From: Pollutimonas sp963706785
GTDB lineage: Bacteria > Pseudomonadota > Gammaproteobacteria > Burkholderiales > Burkholderiaceae_B
Reading direction: 5' to 3'
Assembly: GCA_963706785.1 (NCBI GenBank)
Contig: CAVPNJ010000004.1
Coordinates: forward strand, 434,001-498,000
Length of the DNA stretch: 64,000 nt
Shown: piece after piece, positions 18,620-27,631 of the stretch
How the letters are laid out: every line of letters begins with the position of its first letter
Position numbering within the stretch: the stretch's first letter is position 1
Position numbers and translations under genes: made by a program
Notes under the pieces: generated by a model
Database searches by the model: none
What the model was told of the DNA's origin: nothing
What the model saw: only the letters and a program-made list of their open reading frames with translations

Positions 18620-19968
18620 CGGCGCTAAAGGCCTATTACTTAATCGCCGCGCTAGCATTGTTTCTTTTTACCATTTTCTCAAATAAAACTAGCCTGCAGG
18701 CTTTCGCATACGGAATAGCGGTGAATATCTTTCCGCTAGCCTTGATGCAAGAAATGTCTATGGACATTGCACGGATTGCCGGAATGCCGTTGGCATATCT
18801 TCCGATTACGTCAGCCGGTATAGCCCTGGCCTTGCGTAATCATATTCGGCTTCCCCGCTCGTACAGTGTGTTGCTGACGTTAACGATCATCTATTGCGTG
18901 TATTCGTTCTTCACAACCGTAATCTTAGGCGGCGTGACCTCGGCAAATATTTCCTACTGGTTCGCGTGGCCGCTGAATTTCATTATTTTCTTTTCAGCAG
19001 CAGCATTTTTCTCGCGGGCGGAAAAAAGCGCCGCTAACAAGGCGATAAAAGCAGTCGTCACCGTGCTTGTGTTGGGTTGTCTTGTTGGTGTCGCGCGGTA
19101 TGCCGCGGGAATCGGCGAAGACGCCAATTTTATGCCGGTGATGAACCGTAACGGCACAGTGGTATTGACCGTCATGATATTTCCATTGCTGTTCTATATA
19201 TTCAAGGAAGAAAGAAAATCTCGTCTATGGATGATTTTGAGCCTGGCCTGTATTGCTACTGCATTGGGATTGATATTTTCCAGGTCCGGAATGATAGGTT
19301 TTCTAGCCGTGATTTTTTTATATTCCATGCGCTTTACGTTGTCCGGCTTGCTAAAAACTGCGACCGCGGTTCTGTTGGTTGTAGTTATTGCTTCAAGCGG
19401 TATCGTCGACAAATCGCTGCAGCGGCTACAACGAGTCTCCGTAACGGCGAATATGCTGATGCAAGGCGAAGACCTCAATAACAACATGAACGACTACAAC
19501 CGCGTCATGTTGTTGAAGGGGGCGATTGCCACTGCGAAAGACAACTTCTGGTTTGGAACGGGATTGGGTCTTGAAAATTACCGGCGAGGCTTCCATAAAG
19601 CCAGCGACTACGCCCAGGACTCGAAGTCACATAACTTCTACATCTCGTATTTTGCCGAACTGGGAATAGCAGGATTTTCACTGCTGTTGTTGATACTGAC
19701 TTTAATATTCAAGAAGCTGATGCCCCTTTCAAGCCGGCACAAGGCATTCAAAGTTTCTTTTCTGGTTATGGCGATCATGATGACTATGAATGAATATATT
19801 CTTTTGCCAGAGATCTGGTTTTTCTATGGCATGCTGGCCGGCATTTCACACCTATACAGCATTAATAACAACCGCGAGGCGTTAGTCCCCGTACTGATGC
19901 CCTTCCGGCGAGATTATCCGCGACAGACTGCTTTCAATCAAATTACTAATCGGAGTCTGCATGGCTAA
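18613..19968 (+). CDS. Wzy-like O-antigen polymerase/ligase family membrane protein
   Basis: A 451-residue polytopic protein with about ten to twelve hydrophobic segments. The large periplasmic loop (about residues 285-345) contains NDYNRVMLLKGAIATAKDN, FWFGTGLGLENYR and SKSHNFYISYFAELGIAGF, a pattern characteristic of the Wzy_C/O-antigen ligase family, where the loop carries catalytic residues. Next to wzx and wzc it is best read as the repeat-unit polymerase. A ligase is possible on sequence alone, but the Wza/Wzc context favours polymerase. It overlaps both neighbours by a few bases. Confidence 0.8.
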   Translation: MLTALKAYYLIAALALFLFTIFSNKTSLQAFAYGIAVNIFPLALMQEMSMDIARIAGMPLAYLPITSAGIALALRNHIRLPRSYSVLLTLTIIYCVYSFFTTVILGGVTSANISYWFAWPLNFIIFFSAAAFFSRAEKSAANKAIKAVVTVLVLGCLVGVARYAAGIGEDANFMPVMNRNGTVVLTVMIFPLLFYIFKEERKSRLWMILSLACIATALGLIFSRSGMIGFLAVIFLYSMRFTLSGLLKTATAVLLVVVIASSGIVDKSLQRLQRVSVTANMLMQGEDLNNNMNDYNRVMLLKGAIATAKDNFWFGTGLGLENYRRGFHKASDYAQDSKSHNFYISYFAELGIAGFSLLLLILTLIFKKLMPLSSRHKAFKVSFLVMAIMMTMNEYILLPEIWFFYGMLAGISHLYSINNNREALVPVLMPFRRDYPRQTAFNQITNRSLHG

Positions 19969-21229
19969 CCAGTATGGGGCTGTAGAACGGAACATCGCCA
20001 AATTCCTGTCTAAATTTCCGGTCGTGAAATCGGGAATAAAAAGCGCTTACGCGCGCCTTATGTATATCCGTAACAAGACAGACTTGAAAGCCATCTCTAA
20101 TTACAGCATAGCCACGATAGGCCAAGAAAATCTGAATACTTTCTTTGGATACTATGACAGAAAACCCCTATCTGAAAACGGCTTTCTGATTTGTCATTCA
20201 ACGACTCATCCCACTGACCGCAAGCCCGATAGTAACGGCCTGGACATCCTGATATTTTCACTGGACGACTTAACGAATCCGGTCCTGACAGTGCAAACGT
20301 GGGTTTATAACTGGCAGCAAGGGGCCCGAGCGCATTGGCTTGATGCCGATCTGTTCATCTTCAATGATTTCGATAGCGCGAATCAGCGCTATATCAGTCG
20401 GGTGTTCTCATTGAAAGAAAGAAAGGAAGTAAACCGATTCGATTTGCCGGTTCAAGATTCGTTCGGGCGTGATTACTTTCTGGCCATTGACTACCGGCGC
20501 ATCCAGGCTTTAAGGCCGGACTACGGCTATCGCAACATTCCCGCTCTGAATGACAAAGAAATGGCGAATATTGAACAAGATGGCGTATGGAAAGTTGATC
20601 AGCCTACAGGACATTCAACGCTTCTTTACTCAATTGCAGACGTCTGCGCGATTGAGCCTGACCCAAGCTTCACTACGGCAAGGCACAAGATCAATCATGT
20701 AATGATTTCCCCAGATGGGCAGAAGTTTATTTTTCTGCACCGCTATTTTGTCGGAAAGCGCAAGTTCGATCGCCTACTCTTGGCGCATACAAACGAAAAG
20801 AAGCTGAAAATTCTGAGCAATCACGAGATGATAAGCCACTGTTTCTGGGTCAATAACAATTCGCTGATCTCATACATGCGCGGACCTTCTGGGAAGGACG
20901 GTTATTACATCGTAGATACGGAAAGCGGCCAGATCAGCTCGTACTCCAATGGCAAGCTGGACTACATGGGCGACGGCCATCCTCACGTCTATGGCAACTG
21001 GTTCATTACGGACACCTATCCTGATAAATCACGCATGCAGCACTTGCTGAAGGCCAGCCTGGTCGACGGAGAGGTGGAAGAACTTGGGCAGTTTTTTCAA
21101 GACTTAAGATTTGGTGGGGAAACGCGATGCGACCTCCACCCCCGGGTATCACCCGACGGTACAAAAGTTTTCTTTGACTCCGTTTTCAACGGAAAGCGCA
21201 AGCTTTGCATGCTGGATCTTCAAACCTGA
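19961..21229 (+). CDS. Uncharacterised beta-propeller-like protein of the polysaccharide locus
   Basis: A 422-residue protein with no signal peptide and no membrane segment. I do not recognise a named family with certainty. From about residue 55 it shows repeated beta-rich blades with alternating hydrophobic strands and turns such as YYDRKPLSENGFLICH, HVMISPDGQKFIFLHRYF, YYIVDTESGQISSYSNG and HPRVSPDGTKVFFDSVFNG; the SPDG-type turns are typical of TolB/WD40-like propellers. The nearest loose resemblance is to oligogalacturonate-lyase-like propellers. It overlaps the Wzy-like gene by eight bases, so co-translation with it is likely. A role in binding or modifying a sugar intermediate is possible but unproven. 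Confidence 0.55.
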   Translation: MANQYGAVERNIAKFLSKFPVVKSGIKSAYARLMYIRNKTDLKAISNYSIATIGQENLNTFFGYYDRKPLSENGFLICHSTTHPTDRKPDSNGLDILIFSLDDLTNPVLTVQTWVYNWQQGARAHWLDADLFIFNDFDSANQRYISRVFSLKERKEVNRFDLPVQDSFGRDYFLAIDYRRIQALRPDYGYRNIPALNDKEMANIEQDGVWKVDQPTGHSTLLYSIADVCAIEPDPSFTTARHKINHVMISPDGQKFIFLHRYFVGKRKFDRLLLAHTNEKKLKILSNHEMISHCFWVNNNSLISYMRGPSGKDGYYIVDTESGQISSYSNGKLDYMGDGHPHVYGNWFITDTYPDKSRMQHLLKASLVDGEVEELGQFFQDLRFGGETRCDLHPRVSPDGTKVFFDSVFNGKRKLCMLDLQT

Positions 21230-21405
21230 AATATTGCGTCTGACGGGCTGATTCCTGCCCGACTCCCTGCAGAACTCCACTACGCGCCCGCTGTTTCACT
21301 CAAAGCGCCAGTCCCCCTTTTCTTCTGAATGTTGCTCCGGCGTCGCCGAAGCCAACTGACCGCACTCCGTCCGTTCCAAATTCCACTATCCGGTGGGGGA
21401 TCTCT

Positions 21406-22818
21406 ATGAATTTCTCCGTCTTGATGTCGGTTTACCACGCCGAAAATCCAGATTTTTTGTGCCAGGCGCTACAGAGCCTGGATGATCAGTCCTTGAAAGC
21501 CAGCGAAGTCGTGCTAGTTGAGGACGGCCCTTTGCCGCATGCATTACGCGAAGTGATTGAGCGCTTCAGAGCCACCTTGAATATATGCAGCGTCAGACTC
21601 TCTACCAATAGCGGCCTGGCGATTGCTCTCAATGAGGGACTGAAGCACTGCAAACATGAATTGGTCGCGAGAATGGATAGCGACGATATCTCGCTCCCGC
21701 AGCGGTTCGAAAAGCAGATTACTTTTATGGTGCTCAACCCCGATATTGCCGCCAGCAGTGCAGCGCTGGACGAATTCGATGAGACAGGTGCCGTATTCTC
21801 GTCTCGCATCCTGCCTCTGAGCCACGATGAGTTGGTTAGATTTGCCAAAACTCGCAGTCCGATCAGCCACGCCGCCGCCGTCTTCCGCAGGTCTGCGATC
21901 GAAGATGTTGGCGGTTATCCGCTATTCAAGCGATCGCAGGACGTGGCCCTGTGGTCGCTGCTGATTGTTCGCGGATATCGACTGGCCAACCTGCCCGACA
22001 AACTGTTTCTCGTTAGGGCGGGCGCCGGCTTCATGACCAGAAACGGGCTGCAAAGTTTTAAGTATGAATATGCAGTCATCTGTTTTCAGAAGAAAATTGG
22101 CTTCTTATCGTGGTTTGACTTCTTAAAAAATACTGCGATCCGATACCTATTAGCGATCGTTCCGGCAGGTATGAAAAAGCTGCTTTACTCGCACGCAAAA
22201 GTTGATCTGGCCTCGGCTTACAACGCGGCTTTGAAGCGCGGTTTCGACTTGTTCTTTTCCTTCTTCGGACTGCTGATTTTTTCTCCGCTGATCATCTTGG
22301 CATGGTTGGCAGCGTCGCTAGATACCCGCAGCAATGGCTTTTTTATTCAGGACCGAATCGGAAAGGACGGAGCCATCTTCAAGATATTCAAGATCAAGAC
22401 AATGCGCGAATCCAGAGATTCTGGCACGACCGTTACTACCTCTTCGGACGAAAGAATAACCCGTACCGGCGCGCTTCTCCGAAAGACCAAAATAGACGAA
22501 CTGCCGCAGTTATGGAACGTGCTGAAAGGAGACATGAGTTTCGTGGGTCCGCGGCCCGATGTCCCCGGTTATGCCGACGACCTTCAGGGGGAAGACAGAA
22601 TCATCCTGTCGGTGCGCCCCGGCATTACTGGACCTGCATCGCTGAAGTACAAAAATGAAGAAGAATTGTTGGACGGGCAAGCTGATGCGACGCGCTACAA
22701 CCGAGAAGTTATCTGGCCAGATAAAGTAAAGATCAATAAAGAATATATCCGCAACTATAGCTTCAGCAAAGATCTTAAATACATTCTCCATACCGTAGCT
22801 GGCGGAACCCCCGATTAA
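21406..22818 (+). CDS. Bifunctional GT2 glycosyltransferase - monotopic phosphoglycosyl transferase fusion
   Basis: A 470-residue fusion. Residues 1 to about 250 are a family-2 GT-A glycosyltransferase with FSVLMSVYHAENPDFLCQAL and the metal-binding MDSDD (91-94). Residues from about 275 are a complete small monotopic phosphoglycosyl transferase: KRGFDLFFSFFGLLIFSP re-entrant helix, DRIGKDG, FKIFKIKTMR, the Asp364-Glu365 dyad in KIDELPQLWN, and GDMSFVGPRPDVPGY. The second half would move a phospho-sugar from a UDP-sugar to undecaprenyl phosphate, starting the repeat unit; the first could add the next sugar. It is the only initiating transferase in the locus. A ribosome site GGTGGGGGATC precedes the ATG. 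Confidence 0.85.
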   Translation: MNFSVLMSVYHAENPDFLCQALQSLDDQSLKASEVVLVEDGPLPHALREVIERFRATLNICSVRLSTNSGLAIALNEGLKHCKHELVARMDSDDISLPQRFEKQITFMVLNPDIAASSAALDEFDETGAVFSSRILPLSHDELVRFAKTRSPISHAAAVFRRSAIEDVGGYPLFKRSQDVALWSLLIVRGYRLANLPDKLFLVRAGAGFMTRNGLQSFKYEYAVICFQKKIGFLSWFDFLKNTAIRYLLAIVPAGMKKLLYSHAKVDLASAYNAALKRGFDLFFSFFGLLIFSPLIILAWLAASLDTRSNGFFIQDRIGKDGAIFKIFKIKTMRESRDSGTTVTTSSDERITRTGALLRKTKIDELPQLWNVLKGDMSFVGPRPDVPGYADDLQGEDRIILSVRPGITGPASLKYKNEEELLDGQADATRYNREVIWPDKVKINKEYIRNYSFSKDLKYILHTVAGGTPD

Positions 22819-22940
22819 GCAGCCACTGCCCTAGCAGCATGTACAAAACAACGCTCTTGACTTGGCGCGCCCCTCCAAAGCTCGTTCTCCGTCTCGATCT
22901 GAAATTTTTCTCCCGCCTTTACTACAGCAGGTGAACCTCT

Positions 22941-24131
22941 ATGCTTAACACCCCTTTCTCGCCATGGCCCTCTTTTACCCACGAAGAAGCGGACGCAGTG
23001 CGTGAAGTCATACTGTCAAACAAAGTGAACTACTGGACGGGCCAGGAATGCCGCAAGTTCGAACAAGAATTCGCGACGTGGGCAGACTGCGAATATGCGG
23101 TTGCGGTAAGTAATGGCACTTTGGCCCTGGACCTGGCTTTGAAAGCTTTGGGCATAGGCCCGGGCGACGAAGTCGTTGTTACCCCGCGTACCTTTCTAGC
23201 TTCAGTATCGTGCGTCGTCAACACGGGCGCGACGCCCGTCTTCGCAGATGTCGATCGCGACTCGCAGAATATCACCGCGGCCACCATCGAGGCAGTGCTC
23301 ACTCAGAACACCCGTGCAGTAATTTGTGTCCACCTGTCCGGATGGCCTTGCGACATGGATCCCATCATGGCGTTGGCAAAACAATATGGGCTGTATGTTA
23401 TCGAGGACTGTGCTCAGGCACATGGCGCTCAATATAAAGGGCGTTCCGTGGGGTCTATAGGCCATATCGGGGCTTGGTCGTTTTGCCAGGACAAGATCAT
23501 CAGCACCGGCGGCGAGGGAGGGATGACCACGACCAATGATCGAGCCCTATGGTCTCGGATGTGGTCCTTCAAAGACCATGGGAAAAGCTGGGATGCCGTT
23601 TACAAGCGCGAACATAAGCCGGGATTTCGCTGGCTGCACGACAGCTTTGGAACCAACTGGCGCATGATGGAAACACAGGCAGCGCTAGGCCGTATTCAGC
23701 TGAGACGTATGAACCACTGGCATGCGGCCAGATTGAAAAACGCCCGCCAAATCTGGTCGACTGCCGCACAGCTTCCGGGCTTGCGAGTGCCCACCCTGCC
23801 GACGGAGATTCTGCACGCTGCCTACAAGTGCTATGTGTTTGTCGAGCCGACTGAATTGCGTGAGGAGTGGACCCGCGATCGGATAACCGAGGAGATCAAT
23901 GAACGAGGCGTACCTTGCTACACCGGTTCGTGCTCGGAAGTCTATCTAGAGCAAGCTTTCGACGATACGGGTTGGCGTCCGCCCCAGCGGCTTCCCATTG
24001 CCAAGGAATTAGGGGAAACCGCCCTAATGTTCATGGTGCATCCCACATTGACGGAATACGAGATCGACAAGACCTGCAGTGTGCTTGCCGAGGTCATGCG
24101 ACATGCTGTCAAGAAGACTAGTTATGCGTAA
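22941..24131 (+). CDS. DegT/DnrJ/EryC1/StrS-family sugar aminotransferase
   Basis: A 396-residue PLP enzyme that aminates a keto-sugar nucleotide. Landmarks are WTGQECRKFEQEFA, VSNGTLALDLALKALGIGPGDEV, IEDCAQAHGA (PLP-binding Asp) and WSFCQDKIISTGGEGGM, where Lys185 is the expected Schiff-base lysine. Together with the WbpM-like dehydratase and the phosphoglycosyl transferase fusion, a 4-amino-4,6-dideoxy-N-acetyl-hexosamine first sugar is plausible, but the specificity cannot be read from sequence. It is distinct from the WlbC-type aminotransferase at 29.5 kb. The stop overlaps the flippase start by eight bases. Confidence 0.85.
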   Translation: MLNTPFSPWPSFTHEEADAVREVILSNKVNYWTGQECRKFEQEFATWADCEYAVAVSNGTLALDLALKALGIGPGDEVVVTPRTFLASVSCVVNTGATPVFADVDRDSQNITAATIEAVLTQNTRAVICVHLSGWPCDMDPIMALAKQYGLYVIEDCAQAHGAQYKGRSVGSIGHIGAWSFCQDKIISTGGEGGMTTTNDRALWSRMWSFKDHGKSWDAVYKREHKPGFRWLHDSFGTNWRMMETQAALGRIQLRRMNHWHAARLKNARQIWSTAAQLPGLRVPTLPTEILHAAYKCYVFVEPTELREEWTRDRITEEINERGVPCYTGSCSEVYLEQAFDDTGWRPPQRLPIAKELGETALMFMVHPTLTEYEIDKTCSVLAEVMRHAVKKTSYA

Positions 24132-25461
24132 GTTATTCAGTTTCAAGGGCGAGTTTTTCAAAAATGTGGTCACCTTGATGACCGGAACAATAGCCGCCCA
24201 GGTATTCACCGTTGCTGTTAGTCCGTTACTGACTCGACTCTATACACCCGCCGACTTCGGCGTGCTGGCCTTGTTTACGTCCTTGAACGCCGTCCTGGCA
24301 ATTATTTCGTCAGCCAGATATGAAACCGCCATCATGTTGCCGAAAGACGATGGCGATGCCCTGAACATTGTGGCCCTTTCTGCGGCAATCACGTTAGGCT
24401 TTTGTACGTTTCTTCAAGGCGGCATCTTCCTGTTCGAACATGAACTGATAAAGATGGCCGATACGCCCCTGGTCGGCAAATGGATTCATGTTTTGCCATT
24501 GAGCGTAGCGCTCACATCCGGCACCCAAATCATGATTTATTGGAATAATCGGGGCAAAAAATTCCGGGAACTGGCGATCAGCAGGGCTGCGCATGGAACA
24601 GGCACAGGGGTGTCTCAATGCGCTCTGGGATATGGACTGGGCACTTCCATAGGATTGATCGTCGGGCATATGACCGGACATGTATTAGGCCTTTTCACCC
24701 TGATCAAAGTGAACATGGGAACGATCGCTGTGTCGCGGCCGTTTGTATCACGGCCGCGAATGGCTATGAATGCAAGGAAATACAAACGCTTTCCCCTGTT
24801 CTCGCTGTGGGGTGCATTGTTCGACAGCAGTGCCTCACAGGTTCCGCTGCTTGTTATTGCCAGTTTTTTTTCGGCATCCGTGACCGGTTCCTTCGGATTT
24901 ACCGTGAAAGTCCTGTCCTTGCCTTTGTTTCTGATTTCGAATGCAATTTCAGAAGTTCTTTATCAAAAAATAACGCATTTGGATAGTGCCAAACCCGATG
25001 CTTTACGTGGTTACATTCTCGGCATTTTCTTTCTATTGGGCTGTATCGCCGTTCCTTTTTGCCTGGTTTTCCTAACTTACGGCGTCGAAATTTTCACTCT
25101 CGTCTTTGGAAGCGACTGGGGAATGGCTGGGCAATTTGCGGGGCCGCTATCACTGGCCGCAGGCGTGCGCTTTATGGTTAGTCCACTAAGCGTTGTGCTG
25201 AATCTGCATCACAACGTCAAAAAAGCCGTGGGATGGCAAGTGGTTTACTTTTGTACTTTAACCACGGTATTGCTGCTGTATTCACAGCAAAGCATAGAAC
25301 TCTTCCTACAGGCCTTTGTGGCCCATGAAGTGGTGCTCTTTGCGATCTACTTCGCAGTCATTGTGTGGGCGACCGGCTCCAAGCGGCCGGTTGGCGCGGA
25401 CCAGGCCCCGGCGGGCACGGATACCATCGGCGCCGCCATGGGACATGGCTCTGCAAAATAA
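24124..25461 (+). CDS. wzx: Wzx-like lipid-linked oligosaccharide flippase
   Basis: A 445-residue polytopic protein of the MATE/polysaccharide-transporter superfamily with about 12 hydrophobic segments. The start has VVTLMTGTIAAQVFTVAVSPLLTRLYTPADFGVLALF, here described only by its key features: an early helix and the conserved LTRLYTPADFG motif. The second half has FPLFSLWGALFDSSASQVP and GPLSLAAGVRFMVSPLSVV. It would move the undecaprenyl-linked repeat unit across the inner membrane for Wzy. The start at 24124 overlaps the aminotransferase; a longer frame from 24079 is rejected. Confidence 0.85.
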   Translation: MRKLFSFKGEFFKNVVTLMTGTIAAQVFTVAVSPLLTRLYTPADFGVLALFTSLNAVLAIISSARYETAIMLPKDDGDALNIVALSAAITLGFCTFLQGGIFLFEHELIKMADTPLVGKWIHVLPLSVALTSGTQIMIYWNNRGKKFRELAISRAAHGTGTGVSQCALGYGLGTSIGLIVGHMTGHVLGLFTLIKVNMGTIAVSRPFVSRPRMAMNARKYKRFPLFSLWGALFDSSASQVPLLVIASFFSASVTGSFGFTVKVLSLPLFLISNAISEVLYQKITHLDSAKPDALRGYILGIFFLLGCIAVPFCLVFLTYGVEIFTLVFGSDWGMAGQFAGPLSLAAGVRFMVSPLSVVLNLHHNVKKAVGWQVVYFCTLTTVLLLYSQQSIELFLQAFVAHEVVLFAIYFAVIVWATGSKRPVGADQAPAGTDTIGAAMGHGSAK

Positions 25462-25521
25462 ACCTGCTCGCTCTAAGTAATCAGAATCCGTTTTGTTTTT
25501 GGCCTAGCCAAGGAGACACCT

Positions 25522-27420
25522 ATGTGCGGTATTACTGGCGGCTGGTGGCGCAACCCACCTTCCGATTTGAACAACAGAATTGCAAATTCCCAAGCCAAGC
25601 TTCAACAACGCGGACCGGACGATCAAGGATGCAATCTATTCAGCGTCTGTGGTGGCCAGCTCGCGATGGGTCACACCAGGCTTTCCATTATTGATCTGAG
25701 CGCGGGCGGCAGTCAGCCCATGCGGTCCCGCGAAGGTCGATTCAGCATTATTTTCAATGGGACCATATTCAACTACCGCGAACTGAAGCAAGAGCTGATC
25801 GCCCTTGGACGCATGTTCTATACGAATTCGGACACCGAGGTATTGCTTGCAGCCTGGCAGGAGTGGAAAGAGACATGTCTTGTGCGTCTGGAAGGCATGT
25901 TTGCCTTTGCCGTGTATGACGCACAAGACAAGACACTGACCTGTGTCAGAGATGCCTTTGGGATCAAGCCCTTTTACTTTGAACAAGAGCAGGACCGCTT
26001 TCTATTCGCCTCGGAACCGGCAGCAATATTAAGCCTGCGCGATAAAAAGCCCCAGGCTAATTGGCAACGCTGCTATGACTATCTGGTGCATGGCGACTTT
26101 GATAACCAGCAACAGACGTTTATCAGGGGAATTCAGCAGCTGCTTCCTGGCCACTGGATGAAGGTCGACTTGTCGAATCCCAAGGCTAGTCGGCAACAGA
26201 TCTGGTGGCAGCCCGATTTCCGCGAAAAATCGACCCTTAGTTTTGATCAGGCGGCCGAGGCCGTTCGCGAACAGTTTCTTCATAATGTTCGCGTGCATCT
26301 GCGCAGCGATGTTCCCTTGGGTGCAGCGCTATCCGGCGGCATAGATTCATCGGCAATCGTATGCGCAATGCGTTACCTGGAACCCACGGAGCCCATCAAT
26401 ACCTTCAGCTACATTGCACCGGGATACAAGCAATGCGAGGAACCGTGGATAGACAAAATCAATCAATTCGTAGGGGCCACATCACATAAAGTGAGCGCAT
26501 CGGGAAGTGATCTGGCACGCGACCTCGACCGCCTAATTCACATACAAGGTGAACCGTTTACCAGTACAAGCGCATATGCGCAATACCGTGTCTTTCAACT
26601 GGCGCATGAAAACGATATTACGGTAACCCTCGAGGGGCAAGGCGCCGATGAGCTCTTGGCGGGTTACGCCGGCTACCCCGGCCACCGCATGCTTAGCATG
26701 CTCGAGAACGGAGATCTTGCGGGCGCCCAGAGTTTTGCGCGTAACTGGGCACGCTGGCCCGGCCGAAGCTACGCGCGGGCATGGCAGTATCTTGCGGCGA
26801 TTGTCCTTCCCGACAGTATGTTTGGGGTGGCAAGCAAGACAATGGGCCGCTCCTTTACACCTTCTTGGCTTAACGCCGATGCGTTGTCCGACGCTGGCGT
26901 GACTATGGTTTATGAGCGAGAAAAGCGACTAGAAAGCGCCCGGGGCCGACGGGTAATGGAACGGCTGGCAAGTTCTTTAACCAATCGACATTTGCCCGGC
27001 TACCTTCGAGAGGGTGATCGCAATTCGATGCAGTTCTCACTTGAAAGTCGGGTTCCATTTCTAACTGTCCCTTTCGCCGACTTGATGTTCTCCCTTCCGG
27101 AGCACTACCTGATATCTCCAAGCGGTGAAACCAAAAGCGTATTTCGCGCCGCAATGCGCGGAATTGTCCCCGACGAGTTACTTGACCGAAAGGACAAAAT
27201 CGGATTCGAAACTCCAGAACATTCGTGGTTCACCGAGAAGTCGGCGACCGTGCGCAGCTGGCTGCAAACCAGTCACGATGTTCCTTTTTTAAATGGTCGA
27301 GCGATGGTCGAGCAGTTTGATGCAATAGCCAGCGGCAAAGCCCGCGGGGCGCCACACTTATGGCGCTGGGTCAACTTCCTTCGATGGTATGAACAGACCG
27401 GTTGCGGAGAATACGCATAG
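25522..27420 (+). CDS. asnB: AsnB-like glutamine-dependent amidotransferase
   Basis: A 632-residue protein of the class II glutamine amidotransferase/asparagine synthase family. Met removal exposes Cys2 (MCGITGG), the glutaminase nucleophile; QQRGPDDQG and FNGTIFNYRELKQEL complete the N-terminal domain. The synthetase domain has the PP-loop LSGGIDSSAIV (about 271-277), LEGQGADELLAGY and FSLESRVPFLTVPFADLM. AAGGAG lies nine bases before the ATG. In O-antigen loci, AsnB-like proteins (for example WbpS) are thought to amidate uronic acids; given the uronate genes next door that role is more likely than asparagine supply, but it is inference. Confidence 0.85.
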   Translation: MCGITGGWWRNPPSDLNNRIANSQAKLQQRGPDDQGCNLFSVCGGQLAMGHTRLSIIDLSAGGSQPMRSREGRFSIIFNGTIFNYRELKQELIALGRMFYTNSDTEVLLAAWQEWKETCLVRLEGMFAFAVYDAQDKTLTCVRDAFGIKPFYFEQEQDRFLFASEPAAILSLRDKKPQANWQRCYDYLVHGDFDNQQQTFIRGIQQLLPGHWMKVDLSNPKASRQQIWWQPDFREKSTLSFDQAAEAVREQFLHNVRVHLRSDVPLGAALSGGIDSSAIVCAMRYLEPTEPINTFSYIAPGYKQCEEPWIDKINQFVGATSHKVSASGSDLARDLDRLIHIQGEPFTSTSAYAQYRVFQLAHENDITVTLEGQGADELLAGYAGYPGHRMLSMLENGDLAGAQSFARNWARWPGRSYARAWQYLAAIVLPDSMFGVASKTMGRSFTPSWLNADALSDAGVTMVYEREKRLESARGRRVMERLASSLTNRHLPGYLREGDRNSMQFSLESRVPFLTVPFADLMFSLPEHYLISPSGETKSVFRAAMRGIVPDELLDRKDKIGFETPEHSWFTEKSATVRSWLQTSHDVPFLNGRAMVEQFDAIASGKARGAPHLWRWVNFLRWYEQTGCGEYA

Positions 27421-27631
27421 ATGATTGGCTTCTTGATTATGGCGCAGGCAATGTCAATTCCGTAATCCGAATGATCGAACGCGCCGGGGGACAGCCAGAC
27501 GTGTCTCGTTGCCCGAGGAGCTTTGAACAGATGGCATTTCAGCGAAACAAGCTATTTCATTCCATCCCGAGAAAAGTCACCGCTTTGGCATGGAGTTGAT
27601 GCGCAATTTCGTGGAGCTGGGCATTGCTTAA
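27421..27631 (+). pseudogene. hisH: HisH-type glutaminase remnant with internal deletion
   Basis: HisH is normally about 200 residues. Only its two ends are recognisable here. The N-terminus (after one missing base near 27428) reads LLDYGAGNVNSVIRMIERAGG, and the C-terminus reads FHPEKSHRFGMELMRNFVEL, which includes the His and Glu of the catalytic triad. The middle, about 130-140 codons with the catalytic Cys, is absent, and there are further frame changes near 27510 and 27560. The gene is followed directly by hisF and wbpG, the same trio as in Pseudomonas O-antigen loci, where HisH supplies ammonia. Either the gene is dead or the assembly collapsed here. Confidence 0.8.
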
